Below are positions 8,862 through 17,877 of a stretch of 64,000 nt of DNA, in pieces. The notes under the pieces were generated by a model, which saw only the letters and a list, made by a program, of their open reading frames with translations, ran no database searches and was not told the DNA's origin. Positions within the stretch are counted from its first letter, which is position 1. Each line of letters opens with the position of its first letter. The DNA is from JBDWFY01 sp965275915 (GTDB taxonomy: Bacteria; Pseudomonadota; Alphaproteobacteria; Rhizobiales; Stappiaceae), in contig CBDHYI010000006.1 of the NCBI GenBank assembly GCA_965275915.1, forward strand, positions 434,001-498,000, read 5' to 3'. A program made the translations under genes and the position numbers.

Positions 8862-11309
8862 TTACAGATACCCCCTCAGATATTGAAGATCGGGATGGGC
8901 TTTCGGCGTAAGGGAGGAAACCTGCGCCTCAATGCGCCTCTCTCGACCCGGCAGCAGCGTGAAGCCATTGTCGGAAAAGATCGTGTTCGAGCCAAGGTCC
9001 AGAGTAACAAAGAAAGCAGGTTTGTCGGTTGACAGGCGATACTGTGTTCCTCCGTCCGACTCCCCGATTTTTTCGACGGAAACGGTCGCGTTTTCGACCG
9101 GGCAGTCCTTAAAGCGGTGCGGGAAGTGATCGTTCTGGCCCCGGAAGGTTCCGTCTTCGGTTTGCCAGGAAAAAAAGAGGAATTCGTCCGGTTTGATCTC
9201 GTTGCTGGCGATCCTGCACAGATCAAGGGCGGCCACCGATCCAATCTCGGCAGAGCCCTCATAAACAGGGGTTGTCTCTCCGGAAAAGGCAACTTTTTCG
9301 ATCTTGAGAAACAGCCGGCACTTTCCAGGCAGATCGCTGACGCCCCAGAACAGGATGTTGTCTCCGCTCGCATCTTCCTGTGCGGTGACAAGCACCGGTG
9401 CATAAAACCGCCTCGCAAAATAATGCAGCAACTTCCAGGCGCCGCCATACTCAAGGCTCGACCAGGAAGCGACCGGCCAGCAATCGTTGAGTTGCCAATA
9501 AAGCGTGCCCATGGTGCGGGGCTTGTTGCTGCGCCAGAACTCGACCGCTGTCTTGATTGCGGTGGCCTGCTGAACCTGGCTGAGGAACACGATCTCCTCG
9601 AAACTGCCGGGAAAACGGAAATAGCGGGTCAGCGTCTCCACGATTCGCGCGTTGCCGCCGACATTCCTTTGATGGATGTCCATAACAGGTGAGGAGATGT
9701 TGCGATCAAGCGGTTCGGTGAATGTCTCAATCAGCGCCATGGAAGGAAATGACTGAAATCCGAACTCCGAACAAAACCGTGGTCGCACGGCACGGTAGGC
9801 TTCGAATTCCTTTGCCGAGTGCCAGACGTCCCAGAAGTGCATATCGCCGGATGTGTCGTCATGCCAGGCATCGCCGAAATTCAGCGGTCCGCAGGACGGC
9901 GAACTGGGCCAGAATGGTCGAGACGGATCCTGCTCAGTCGCGATGTCAGCTATAGCGTTGTTCAGGCGATCGTAATTGACCAGATAGCGGTCCCTGTCTT
10001 GTTTGGTCTCCTTATACCATGTCAGCGCGCCTATGAGTTCGTTGTCGCCGCACCACAGGGCGATGCAGGCATGATGGGAGAGACGCCAGATTTCCTGCTC
10101 GACTTCCTGTCGTACCAGATTCAGGAAATCCCGATCCGAGGGGTAGATATGGCAGGCAAACATGAAATCGTGCCAGACAAGTAAGCCCAGCTCATCGCAG
10201 ATACCGTAAAACCAGTCTGGTTCGTATTGGCCTCCTCCCCAAACACGTATCATGTTCATATTGGCGTCGACCGCAGATTGCAGGAGCTTCCGCACCTCGT
10301 CTGCGGTAATACGTTGCGGTAAAGCGTCGGCTGGGACCCAGTTGGCCCCTTTCATAAAGATGTCACGGCCGTTCACGCGAAAGCCGAAACCGGAGCCGAT
10401 CTCGTCCTTCTCGGTGATAAGGCGACAGTCGCGCAGGCCGATATTTCCGCTCCGGCATTCCGTGCCGACCGCGAATGTCATCGGATAGAGGTGCTGAGCC
10501 CCCTGCCCCGCCGGCCACCATAAAACCGGATCCTCAATCTCAAGATCAAGAGATACCGTGTTATTGCCTTTGACGACTGATGTAGCCTCAAGCACGGAAG
10601 CGTCGCCGATTTCAAGGCTGACGGGCAGCCGGCCCGCGTCAAATGCAAAAATGCGGGCTTGAGCTTCGATGCGGACGTTACCGGTTGCTTCGTCATGAAA
10701 CTGAAGAACGCGGAAAGCATCAATGCGGACCAAATCGTGCCGCTTTAGAACAATGTCGCCATATATGCCGATGGGCATCAGAGCGATGTTCCAGTCCCAG
10801 CCGGCATGGCATTGCGTTTTGCGGATGTGGTTAACATACGGAATTCTGCAATTATCGGCCTGATAAGGCAGCGGGAACGGCTGCCGGTCCGCCTTTTCGC
10901 GGGCAACACCGCTGGCGCTCTGAAATTCAATCCTGAGGCGGTTGATGCCGTCAGCCAGCCGTCCGGTCACATCGAGCGTGTGACGGAGAAACTGATTTCC
11001 GCTCTGAGCAAGTTCAGTTTCATTGAGAATAATGCGAGCAAAACAGTCAATATTTCCAATGCAAAGGGATGTATGACCGCTGGTCATCCCGGGAGGTGCT
11101 GTGAACTCGCACTCGGCACTCCATGAGTCTTCATGGATCCAATCCAGCAACAGTTCGTGATCCCGGTAATAGGGATCGGGAATCAGACCCGCCTCCAGAA
11201 GGGCTGAATGGACATCCCCGGGGAAGTTGATCGATGTGTTTATTTCGCCACTGGAATTGCGGAGCTGCCAGGTTGTGTTCAGGGAAAGTTCGGTCGTTGC
11301 GTTCTGCAC
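8862..11309 (-). CDS. Glycoside hydrolase family 2, beta-mannosidase-like
   Basis: GH2 enzyme of 815 residues predicted to release terminal beta-linked mannose from oligosaccharides. The N-terminal sugar-binding-like domain begins with WQLRNSSGEINTSINFPGDV. A beta-sandwich domain follows, then the TIM-barrel core with GANWVPADALPQRI and RVWGGGQYEPDWFY, typical of the beta-mannosidase branch. The acid/base Glu is in LWCGDNELIGAL and the nucleophile Glu in FCSEFGFQSFPS. No signal peptide is seen, so it acts on imported sugars in the cytoplasm. The start is GTG at 11309, with AGAGG seven bases upstream. It lies downstream of a LacI gene on the same strand and next to a sugar ABC transporter. A weak inverted repeat (GTCCG/CGGAC, 8798-8819) follows the gene. 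Confidence 0.9.
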   Translation of the reverse strand: MQNATTELSLNTTWQLRNSSGEINTSINFPGDVHSALLEAGLIPDPYYRDHELLLDWIHEDSWSAECEFTAPPGMTSGHTSLCIGNIDCFARIILNETELAQSGNQFLRHTLDVTGRLADGINRLRIEFQSASGVAREKADRQPFPLPYQADNCRIPYVNHIRKTQCHAGWDWNIALMPIGIYGDIVLKRHDLVRIDAFRVLQFHDEATGNVRIEAQARIFAFDAGRLPVSLEIGDASVLEATSVVKGNNTVSLDLEIEDPVLWWPAGQGAQHLYPMTFAVGTECRSGNIGLRDCRLITEKDEIGSGFGFRVNGRDIFMKGANWVPADALPQRITADEVRKLLQSAVDANMNMIRVWGGGQYEPDWFYGICDELGLLVWHDFMFACHIYPSDRDFLNLVRQEVEQEIWRLSHHACIALWCGDNELIGALTWYKETKQDRDRYLVNYDRLNNAIADIATEQDPSRPFWPSSPSCGPLNFGDAWHDDTSGDMHFWDVWHSAKEFEAYRAVRPRFCSEFGFQSFPSMALIETFTEPLDRNISSPVMDIHQRNVGGNARIVETLTRYFRFPGSFEEIVFLSQVQQATAIKTAVEFWRSNKPRTMGTLYWQLNDCWPVASWSSLEYGGAWKLLHYFARRFYAPVLVTAQEDASGDNILFWGVSDLPGKCRLFLKIEKVAFSGETTPVYEGSAEIGSVAALDLCRIASNEIKPDEFLFFSWQTEDGTFRGQNDHFPHRFKDCPVENATVSVEKIGESDGGTQYRLSTDKPAFFVTLDLGSNTIFSDNGFTLLPGRERRIEAQVSSLTPKAHPDLQYLRGYL

Positions 11310-11508
11310 CGGATGGCCTCTTAAAATTGTGTCACGCAGGGCGCCGCTTGCGATTTGACTGTTTTCTTTTCTTGCATGTCTTGGATGCGGGAAATGTCAC
11401 TGTTACCAGTTAGGACTGATTCCGAAGACCTCCCTCCGCCGCTGGTCTCGGCCTTGTGGTTCTGTCGTCAGAGAAGCGCGGTTACACGAATTCGCCCACG
11501 TCGGACCA

Positions 11509-12564
11509 TCAATCCTTAAAGCAGGTGGTGCTGTTGCGAACGACAAGGTCCACCGGCAGCACCTCTTTCGGCAGGTCGCCGGATCCGGGATCGTTCATAT
11601 GCTGCAACAGCAGTTTGGCGGCGGAAATACCCAGTTCCAGCCTTGGCTGTCTGATTGTCGTCAGCGGTGGAATGAAATGTTGTGAAACCTCAATATCGTC
11701 AAATCCGATAACCGAGACGTCGCGAGGGACTTCGATACCATGTTGAAAGAGTGTGGAAATCAGCCCCAGAGCCGATTCATCGTTGGCACAGAAGAGCGCG
11801 GAGGGTCTTGAGCTCAGGTTCAGCCAACTGCGGGCGGCGCGGGCGCCGGAGGCCATAGAAAAATCGCCTTCGAAGAACCACTCGGGGATAACAGGGATAT
11901 TATGCTCTTCAAATGCTCTGCGCATTCCTTCCTCGCGCGCTCTGGAAAGCACGTTGGCTCGCGGACCATTGATGTATCCGATCCGGGTATGACCGAGTTC
12001 CACCAGATGCCTCACAGCCAGACCGGCGCCGTGCCGGTTATTCACCCGGACGGATGGGCCGTCATGTTGATTTGACCATTCGCACGCGAAAACGATCGGC
12101 AGCCTGGTCGAGACATCATCGTCCGTATGCAGAAGGTCCATGGATAACGAGCCGTCAAGGGATATGATGCCGTCTGCGCGTCCGTAATGCAGATATTCGT
12201 GGTAGAATTCCGACTTGTTCTCTGACTGTTTCGTATCGACCACCAAAACACTTAGATCGTCTTGAGCGAGTGTCGATTCGATGCCGGCAAGGATGTAGGA
12301 AAAGAACGGGTTACCCAAATTCGGCACAAGGACGACAACAGCTCCCGCTCGGCGGCGGCGTAAATTCCGCGCGGCCAGATTCACCCGGTAGCCCGTTTGT
12401 TTGGCTGCGGCGAGGACAGCATTCCTCGTTTCCTCCGCAACCGTTTCCGGTTTGCTGAGTGTTCGGCTCACCGTGGCAGCCGACACTCCGGCCACCCGTG
12501 CAACGTCCTTGATCTTGGGTGCGGACTTGGCCGCAGAGGACGCATGTAACTTATTGCTCTTCAA
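11509..12564 (-). CDS. LacI-family transcriptional regulator of the glycoside locus
   Basis: DNA-binding repressor with a LacI-type N-terminal helix-turn-helix (KIKDVARVAGVSAATVSRTL, residues 17-36), a hinge helix (NLAARNLRRRRAGAVVVLVP) and a periplasmic-binding-protein-like effector domain (residues about 60-340). The start used is a TTG at 12564, which leaves about 16 residues ahead of the HTH, slightly more than usual. No better ATG is in frame. It is transcribed divergently from the ABC transporter operon. The 203-base gap between them contains two LacI-type palindromes, so it most likely controls both directions in response to an imported sugar or its product. Confidence 0.92.
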   Translation of the reverse strand: MKSNKLHASSAAKSAPKIKDVARVAGVSAATVSRTLSKPETVAEETRNAVLAAAKQTGYRVNLAARNLRRRRAGAVVVLVPNLGNPFFSYILAGIESTLAQDDLSVLVVDTKQSENKSEFYHEYLHYGRADGIISLDGSLSMDLLHTDDDVSTRLPIVFACEWSNQHDGPSVRVNNRHGAGLAVRHLVELGHTRIGYINGPRANVLSRAREEGMRRAFEEHNIPVIPEWFFEGDFSMASGARAARSWLNLSSRPSALFCANDESALGLISTLFQHGIEVPRDVSVIGFDDIEVSQHFIPPLTTIRQPRLELGISAAKLLLQHMNDPGSGDLPKEVLPVDLVVRNSTTCFKD

Positions 12565-12591
12565 ATCGAATTATCTCATTCCAGAAAATGC

Positions 12592-12597
12592 TTGACA
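12592..12597 (+). promoter_or_regulatory. Candidate -35 element for the sugar ABC operon
   Basis: A perfect TTGACA hexamer in the gap between the LacI gene and the binding-protein gene. The expected -10 zone lies around 12615-12620, where the sequence is a weak match (CAACTT). That places the palindrome at 12623-12638 near the transcription start, as expected for repression by blocking polymerase. Confidence 0.4.
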
Positions 12598-12622
12598 GAT
12601 TGGCACCCAGGCTTCAACTTTC

Positions 12623-12638
12623 ATGTAATCGATTACAT
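12623..12638. promoter_or_regulatory. LacI-type operator O1 (perfect palindrome)
   Basis: ATGTAATCGATTACAT is a perfect 16-bp palindrome with the central CG typical of LacI-family operators. It lies 60 bases upstream of the LacI start and 130 bases upstream of the binding-protein start. It is the best candidate binding site for the regulator encoded at 11509-12564. Confidence 0.75.
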
Positions 12639-12679
12639 TAGTAGCTGTCCTGACCAGAATGGTCAAATTAGAAGCAGAA

Positions 12680-12695
12680 ATGCAATCGATTTCAT
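12680..12695. promoter_or_regulatory. Second LacI-type operator O2 (imperfect palindrome)
   Basis: ATGCAATCGATTTCAT shares the ATG.AATCGATT..AT pattern of the perfect palindrome at 12623-12638. The two centres are 57 bases apart, between five and six helical turns, so cooperative binding is possible but phasing is not exact. It sits 72 bases upstream of the binding-protein start. Confidence 0.6.
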
Positions 12696-12767
12696 AGGCT
12701 GAACGCCGGTTTGAACGAACATGTAGGTGGCAAGCTTTGTGTTCGGTTCTAATTTGGGAGGAATACC

Positions 12768-14000
12768 GTGAAATTACTCAAAACCATTTTGTCTTGCAGC
12801 ACGGCGATGTTCGTCGCAGGTGCAGCAAACGCAACTGAACTGGAAGTGACGCACTGGTGGACATCCGGTGGCGAAGCGGCTGCTGTTGCAGAGTTCGCCA
12901 AGGCGTTCGACGCATCCGGAAACAAATGGGTTGACGGCGCTATTGCGGGCGGTGGCGGAACCGCACGCCCGATTATGATCAGCCGTATCACCGGTGGTGA
13001 TCCGATGGGCGCGACGCAATTCAACCATGGCCAACAGGCTCTGGAGCTGGTTGAAGCCGGCCTGATGCTTGACCTGACTGAACTGGCGGAAAAAGAAGGC
13101 TGGAAAGATATTGTCTATCCGTCCTCTCTCCTGGACAGCTGTACCGTTGACGGACGGATCTATTGCGTTCCGGTCAATATCCATTCGCCGGAATGGTTGT
13201 GGCTCTCCAACAAAGCCTACGAAGAAGCCGGTATTCCTGTTCCCACAAACTGGGCTGAATTTGTGGAAAGTGCCCCTGCCCTGGAAAAAGCCGGCAAGAT
13301 TCCGCTTGCCCTGGGCAACCAGCCCTGGCAGTCAAACCTCGCTTTCGGCGCTTTGCAGATCGCTATAGGCGGCCTCGATCTTTGGAAGAAGGTCAATCTG
13401 GAAAATGACATGGACGCCGCCGCCGGCCCGGAAATGGCCAAAGTATTCCAAGCTGCGGCAGACGCCAGAAAACTGGCCGAGAAATCAACGGTTCAGGACT
13501 GGAACCAGGCGACCAACCTGGTGATTACCGGTCAGGCCGGCGGTCAGTTGATGGGAGACTGGGCGCAAGGTGAATTCCAGGTGGCAAATCAGGTCGCCGG
13601 AACGGACTACACCTGCCTGCCCGGACTTGGTGTAAATGAATATATCTCTACCGGCGGCGATGCTTTTTATTTCCCCAAATTGGATGATCCGGAAAAGACA
13701 GAAGCGCAGCTCGCTTTGGCATCTTTGATGCTTTCCAAAGAAGTTCAGGTTGCATTCAACCTCAAGAAAGGCTCTCTGCCCATCCGTGGTGATGTCGACC
13801 TTGAAGCGGCAAATGACTGCATGAAAAAGGGCCTGACCATTCTCGCCGGCGGCAACATCATCCCGGCGGGAGATCAGGTGCGTTCGCCGGACACCCAAAA
13901 GAGGCTTGAAGATCTCCAGGTCGAATTCTGGAAGTCTCAGGACCTGGGTGCAGAAGAAGCGCACAAACGTTGGGTCGAAATTCTGGCGACCGCTGAGTAA
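12768..14000 (+). CDS. Sugar ABC transporter substrate-binding protein (CUT1 family)
   Basis: Periplasmic binding protein of a carbohydrate uptake (CUT1) transporter. A Sec signal peptide covers residues 1-22 (LLKTILSCSTAMFVAGAANA), with cleavage expected before TELEV. The mature protein has the solute-binding family 1 pattern, with VTHWWTSGGEAAAV at the start and WLWLSNKAYEEAGIPVPTNW in the hinge region. At 410 residues it resembles the GtsA/glucose-mannose type binding proteins of proteobacteria. The ATG follows a good GGAGGAA Shine-Dalgarno. A hairpin lies between this gene and the first permease. Linkage to a beta-mannosidase suggests a mannose-containing oligosaccharide as ligand, which is inference only. 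Confidence 0.93.
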   Translation: MKLLKTILSCSTAMFVAGAANATELEVTHWWTSGGEAAAVAEFAKAFDASGNKWVDGAIAGGGGTARPIMISRITGGDPMGATQFNHGQQALELVEAGLMLDLTELAEKEGWKDIVYPSSLLDSCTVDGRIYCVPVNIHSPEWLWLSNKAYEEAGIPVPTNWAEFVESAPALEKAGKIPLALGNQPWQSNLAFGALQIAIGGLDLWKKVNLENDMDAAAGPEMAKVFQAAADARKLAEKSTVQDWNQATNLVITGQAGGQLMGDWAQGEFQVANQVAGTDYTCLPGLGVNEYISTGGDAFYFPKLDDPEKTEAQLALASLMLSKEVQVAFNLKKGSLPIRGDVDLEAANDCMKKGLTILAGGNIIPAGDQVRSPDTQKRLEDLQVEFWKSQDLGAEEAHKRWVEILATAE

Positions 14001-14020
14001 TCCGTGCTCCCGATCCATAA

Positions 14021-14052
14021 GGGCAGATCGTCCGATTTCTGACGGTCTGCCC
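14021..14052 (+). other. Intercistronic hairpin between binding-protein and permease genes
   Basis: Twelve-base-pair stem with one G-U wobble (arms 14021-14032 and 14041-14052, loop CGATTTCT), starting 20 bases after the binding-protein stop. No T-tract follows. Such structures commonly protect the 3' end of binding-protein mRNA and lower expression of the permeases. It could also act as a partial attenuator. Confidence 0.65.
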
Positions 14053-14077
14053 AAACACTCAGCTTTGCGGGTTCATC

Positions 14078-14971
14078 ATGGAAAATGCAGGCCGGCCTAA
14101 TCGGCTGTTTAGAAATCTGAGTGCGAAGATCGCGGCTATTCCGATGATTTTCACGGCACTCGTGGTTTTCGTTGGCGGGACGCTGTGGACGGTTGCCTAC
14201 TCCTTCACAAAGTCGAAACTGCTTCCAAACGAGAAGTTTGCCGGGTTGGCACAATATGAGCGGCTATGGTCGACAAGCCGTTGGCTGATATCGATTGAAA
14301 ACATCTTTATCTACGGCATATTCTCCCTGATTTTTTCGCTGGTGATCGGTTTTGTGCTCGCAGCGCTGCTGGATCAGAAGATCCGCTTCGAGGATACATT
14401 TCGAACGGTTCTTCTGTATCCGTTTGCCCTTTCCTTCATCGTGACCGGCCTGGTCTGGCAGTGGATCCTTAATCCGCAATTCGGCATTCAATCAATCATC
14501 CGCGATTTAGGCTGGACGAGCTTCAATTTCGATCCGCTCTACAATCCGGACATTGTTATGTTCGGCCTTCTGATCGCCGGGCTCTGGCAGGGGACCGGCT
14601 TTATCATGTGCCTGATGCTGGCAGGGCTTCGGGGGATAGACGAAGACATATGGAAAGCGGCGCGGGTTGACGGCATCCCGATGTGGAAGACATATCTGTT
14701 TATCGTCATCCCGATGATGCGGCCGGTTTTCATCACGACGCTTGTGATCATCGCCGCCGGCATTGTGAAACTCTATGATCTCGTCGTCGCGCAGACCAGC
14801 GGCGGGCCGGGCAACGCCTCGGAGGTCCCGGCGAAATATGTCTATGACTATATGTTCCAGGCCCAGAACCTGGGACAGGGTTTTGCGGCTTCGACGATGA
14901 TGCTGGTCACAGTTCTCATCGTCTTGATTCCGTGGGCTTATCTTGAATTCGGGGGACGCAGGAATGTCTGA
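14078..14971 (+). CDS. Sugar ABC transporter permease 1 (MalF-type)
   Basis: Inner-membrane subunit of the CUT1 transporter, 297 residues with about six transmembrane helices; the first is around residues 24-44 (PMIFTALVVFVGGTLWTVAY). The EAA loop that contacts the ATPase is seen as AARVDGIPMWKTYLFIVIPM (about 197-216). It pairs with the permease encoded directly after it. The two coding regions overlap by eight bases, which suggests translational coupling. Confidence 0.93.
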   Translation: MENAGRPNRLFRNLSAKIAAIPMIFTALVVFVGGTLWTVAYSFTKSKLLPNEKFAGLAQYERLWSTSRWLISIENIFIYGIFSLIFSLVIGFVLAALLDQKIRFEDTFRTVLLYPFALSFIVTGLVWQWILNPQFGIQSIIRDLGWTSFNFDPLYNPDIVMFGLLIAGLWQGTGFIMCLMLAGLRGIDEDIWKAARVDGIPMWKTYLFIVIPMMRPVFITTLVIIAAGIVKLYDLVVAQTSGGPGNASEVPAKYVYDYMFQAQNLGQGFAASTMMLVTVLIVLIPWAYLEFGGRRNV

Positions 14972-15866
14972 GACAACCGTTGTCCGGAACGAACCCTGGG
15001 GCAGCAAACCCAAACGTTCGCTTTCCCGCCGGAACATCATTCTTTACGGCACGCTGATCGTTATTGCGCTTTATTATCTGTTGCCGCTCTATGTCATGGT
15101 CATGACGTCGCTTAAGGGGATGCCGGAAATCCGGATCGGAAATATATTCGCCCCTCCCCTGGAAATCACCTTCGAGCCCTGGGTCAAAGCGTGGTCGACG
15201 GCCTGTACCGGCCTGAACTGCGATGGTCTGTCCCGCGGTTTCTGGAATTCGGTTCGCATAACCGTTCCCTCCGTCATCCTTTCAATCGCGATTGCATCCG
15301 TGAACGGGTACGCGCTGGCGAACTGGCGCTTCAAGGGCGCGGATGTCTTTTTCACGATCCTGATTTTCGGTGCCTTTATTCCGTATCAGGTCATGCTCTA
15401 TCCGATCGTGATCCTGCTTCGGGAAATGGGCCTTTACGGCTCCCTGTCCGGCTTGGTTGTCGTCCATACAATCTTCGGCATGCCGATCCTGACGCTGCTG
15501 TTCCGCAATTATTTTACATCCGTGCCGGAAGAGCTTTTCAAGGCTGCCCGCGTGGACGGGGCCGGCTTTTGGGCAATTTACTTCAAGATCATGCTGCCCA
15601 TGTCCCTGCCGATCTTCGTCGTTGCAATCATTTTGCAGGTCACGGGTATCTGGAACGACTTCCTGTTTGGTGTGGTTTACACAAAACCGGATGTTTATCC
15701 GATGACGGTGCAGCTTAACAACATCGTCAACTCTGTTCAGGGCATCAAGGAATATAACGTCAACATGGCGGCTACAATCATCACCGGAATGGTGCCGTTG
15801 ATTGTTTACTTCATCTCCGGGAAACTGTTTGTGCGCGGCATCGCCGCCGGTGCGGTAAAGGGCTGA
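14964..15866 (+). CDS. Sugar ABC transporter permease 2 (MalG-type)
   Basis: Second membrane subunit, 300 residues, with N-terminal helix IILYGTLIVIALYYLLPLYV and the EAA loop AARVDGAGFWAIYFKIMLPM. ATG 14964 is preferred over an in-frame TTG at 14943, because a GGGGGA/AGG purine stretch sits just upstream and the ATG overlaps the end of the first permease. It is followed by the ATPase gene after two bases. Confidence 0.93.
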   Translation: MSETTVVRNEPWGSKPKRSLSRRNIILYGTLIVIALYYLLPLYVMVMTSLKGMPEIRIGNIFAPPLEITFEPWVKAWSTACTGLNCDGLSRGFWNSVRITVPSVILSIAIASVNGYALANWRFKGADVFFTILIFGAFIPYQVMLYPIVILLREMGLYGSLSGLVVVHTIFGMPILTLLFRNYFTSVPEELFKAARVDGAGFWAIYFKIMLPMSLPIFVVAIILQVTGIWNDFLFGVVYTKPDVYPMTVQLNNIVNSVQGIKEYNVNMAATIITGMVPLIVYFISGKLFVRGIAAGAVKG

Positions 15867-15868
15867 GC

Positions 15869-16954
15869 ATGGCAAGTGTATCCATCAAAAATCTGGAACT
15901 GAGTTTCGGAAATGTCGAGGTTCTGAAAAGTCTGGACCTCGATATTGAGAAAGGTGAATTTCTCGTTCTTCTGGGTTCGTCCGGCTGCGGCAAGTCGACC
16001 CTGTTGAACTGCATTGCCGGGTTGCTTGACATCACCGGCGGCCAGATTTTCATCAATGACAAGAATGTCACCTGGGACGAGCCGAAAGACCGTGGCATCG
16101 GTATGGTTTTTCAGTCCTACGCGCTCTATCCGCAAATGACGGTTGAGGGCAATCTTTCCTTCGGGCTGAAGAATGCCCGGATGCCCAGAGACGAGATCCA
16201 GCAGCGTGTCAAACGTGCTTCTGAGATCCTGCATATTGAACCGCTTTTGAAACGGAAACCGGCACAGCTCTCCGGCGGTCAGCGGCAACGGGTTGCAATC
16301 GGCCGAGCGCTGGTGCGTGACGTTGATGTGTTTTTGTTCGACGAGCCGCTCTCCAACCTTGATGCGAAACTCAGGGCGACCTTGAGGGTGGAACTGAAGC
16401 GTCTGCATCAGCAGCTTGAAAACAATACGATGATCTACGTGACGCACGATCAGATTGAAGCGCTGACATTGGCCGATCGCATCGCGATCATGCGTGGCGG
16501 CGCAATTCAGCAGCTTGCCGACCCCCACACGATTTATAACCGTCCGATCAACAAATATGTCGCGGGCTTCATTGGTTCACCCAGCATCAACTTTCTGGAG
16601 GGAAGCGTCGATACGTCGAACGGAGCGCAATTCGTTGCCGATGGTATTGCCGTCGACCTGAGCCGCTATGAGTTTCAGGGGACGGCGGAAAATCAGATTG
16701 TATCCTTCGGGATTCGACCCGAACATATTCAGGTCGGCAACGCTGAGGACGCCGGATCGTTCAGCGCCACAGTCCTGATTGATGTTGTTGAACCCATGGG
16801 GTCAGACACCCTGGTTTGGAGCAAACTGGCGGGACAGGACTTCCGTTTTCGTGTTGACGGTCAGTCGACACTGAAAAGCGGAGACGAAGTTGCGATCAAT
16901 TTCGATCCCGGCCGGGCATCGATTTTTAACAGCGAAAACGAATTGAGGATTTAG
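15869..16954 (+). CDS. Sugar ABC transporter ATP-binding protein (MalK/UgpC-type)
   Basis: ATPase that energises the CUT1 importer, 361 residues. Walker A is LLGSSGCGKSTLLN (residues 34-47), the Q-loop is GMVFQSYALYPQMTV, the signature is LSGGQRQRVAIGRAL, Walker B is VFLFDEPLSNLDAKL and the switch His is in YVTHDQIEAL. The C-terminal 120 residues form the TOBE/OB-type regulatory domain of the MalK group (SFGIRPEHIQVG). It starts two bases after the second permease. After the stop comes a short purine/pyrimidine-rich inverted repeat and a 166-base gap before the isomerase gene. Confidence 0.95.
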   Translation: MASVSIKNLELSFGNVEVLKSLDLDIEKGEFLVLLGSSGCGKSTLLNCIAGLLDITGGQIFINDKNVTWDEPKDRGIGMVFQSYALYPQMTVEGNLSFGLKNARMPRDEIQQRVKRASEILHIEPLLKRKPAQLSGGQRQRVAIGRALVRDVDVFLFDEPLSNLDAKLRATLRVELKRLHQQLENNTMIYVTHDQIEALTLADRIAIMRGGAIQQLADPHTIYNRPINKYVAGFIGSPSINFLEGSVDTSNGAQFVADGIAVDLSRYEFQGTAENQIVSFGIRPEHIQVGNAEDAGSFSATVLIDVVEPMGSDTLVWSKLAGQDFRFRVDGQSTLKSGDEVAINFDPGRASIFNSENELRI

Positions 16955-17120
16955 GTCCAGAGCCGTCGGACAGAGCCGGTTCTGTTTACTGAGCTGAAGT
17001 TGCCTTCCGTCCGGCGGCTTCCCCCTTGATTGAACATCCAAAACTGATGCTGAATGGATCTCCCAGGATCCCTCGGTATCCGTTTTCTGACATTTGAAAC
17101 ACCTCAACCCCGGAGTCGAT

Positions 17121-17876
17121 ATGGCTGATCTCTCCTACCAACTCTATTCGTCCCGAAACTTTCCGCCGCTTGACGAGACGCTCAGGCTCTTGTCGGAGAT
17201 CGGATATACGTCCGTTGAGACCTATGGCGGCCTGCTCGAAGACCAGGATGCGCTCGAAGCGGCATTGACTGGAACGGACCTCAAGGTCGAGTCGTCGCAC
17301 ATCGGCCTTGATGTCCTGGAAGGTGAGCCGAACAGGGTCATTGAAACGGCACAGCGATTTGGAATGAAATCGTTGTTCTGCCCTTTTCTCATGCCTGACA
17401 TGCGACCTTCCGATGCTGACGGCTGGCGCGCGTTTGGAGCAAAACTGCAATCCATCGCCGACGCATTCGCTTCTCACGGCCTCAGCGTCGGATGGCACAA
17501 TCATGATTTTGAGTTTGTTGCGCTCCCCGGTGGCGAAATTCCGATGGAACTCATCCTTGAGGGCGGTCCGACGATTCCCTGGGAAGCCGATATTGCCTGG
17601 ATCGTTCGGGGCGGGGGCGATCCCCTCGCCTACATTGAGAAGTACCGGGACCGAATTACCGCTGTTCACATCAAAGATATCGCGCCGGCCGGTGAGTGCA
17701 CGGATGAAGATGGATGGGCGGATGTCGGAGAGGGCGTGATGGACTGGGGGGCAATCCTGCGTGCTTTGCAGGCGCTTAATGTCAAACATTACGTCATGGA
17801 ACACGATAACCCGAATGACCACGAACGATTTGCCCGCCGGTCATTCTCAAATGTTGCGTCTTTATTGGAGCGTTAA
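17121..17876 (+). CDS. Sugar phosphate isomerase/epimerase-like TIM-barrel protein
   Basis: Xylose isomerase-like (AP endonuclease 2 fold) protein of 251 residues. Metal-binding positions typical of the family are visible: His in GWHNHDFEF, Asp in EADIAWI, His in VHIKDI and Glu in YVMEHD. Members isomerise or epimerise sugars, or cleave and rearrange 3-keto sugars, using a divalent metal. ATG 17121 is chosen because GGAG lies just upstream; an in-frame TTG at 17094 is less likely. Next to it is a Gfo/Idh/MocA oxidoreductase, one base after its stop. That pair occurs in several pathways that oxidise a sugar before rearranging it. The substrate is not known. Confidence 0.85.
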   Translation: MADLSYQLYSSRNFPPLDETLRLLSEIGYTSVETYGGLLEDQDALEAALTGTDLKVESSHIGLDVLEGEPNRVIETAQRFGMKSLFCPFLMPDMRPSDADGWRAFGAKLQSIADAFASHGLSVGWHNHDFEFVALPGGEIPMELILEGGPTIPWEADIAWIVRGGGDPLAYIEKYRDRITAVHIKDIAPAGECTDEDGWADVGEGVMDWGAILRALQALNVKHYVMEHDNPNDHERFARRSFSNVASLLER

Positions 17877-17877
17877 A

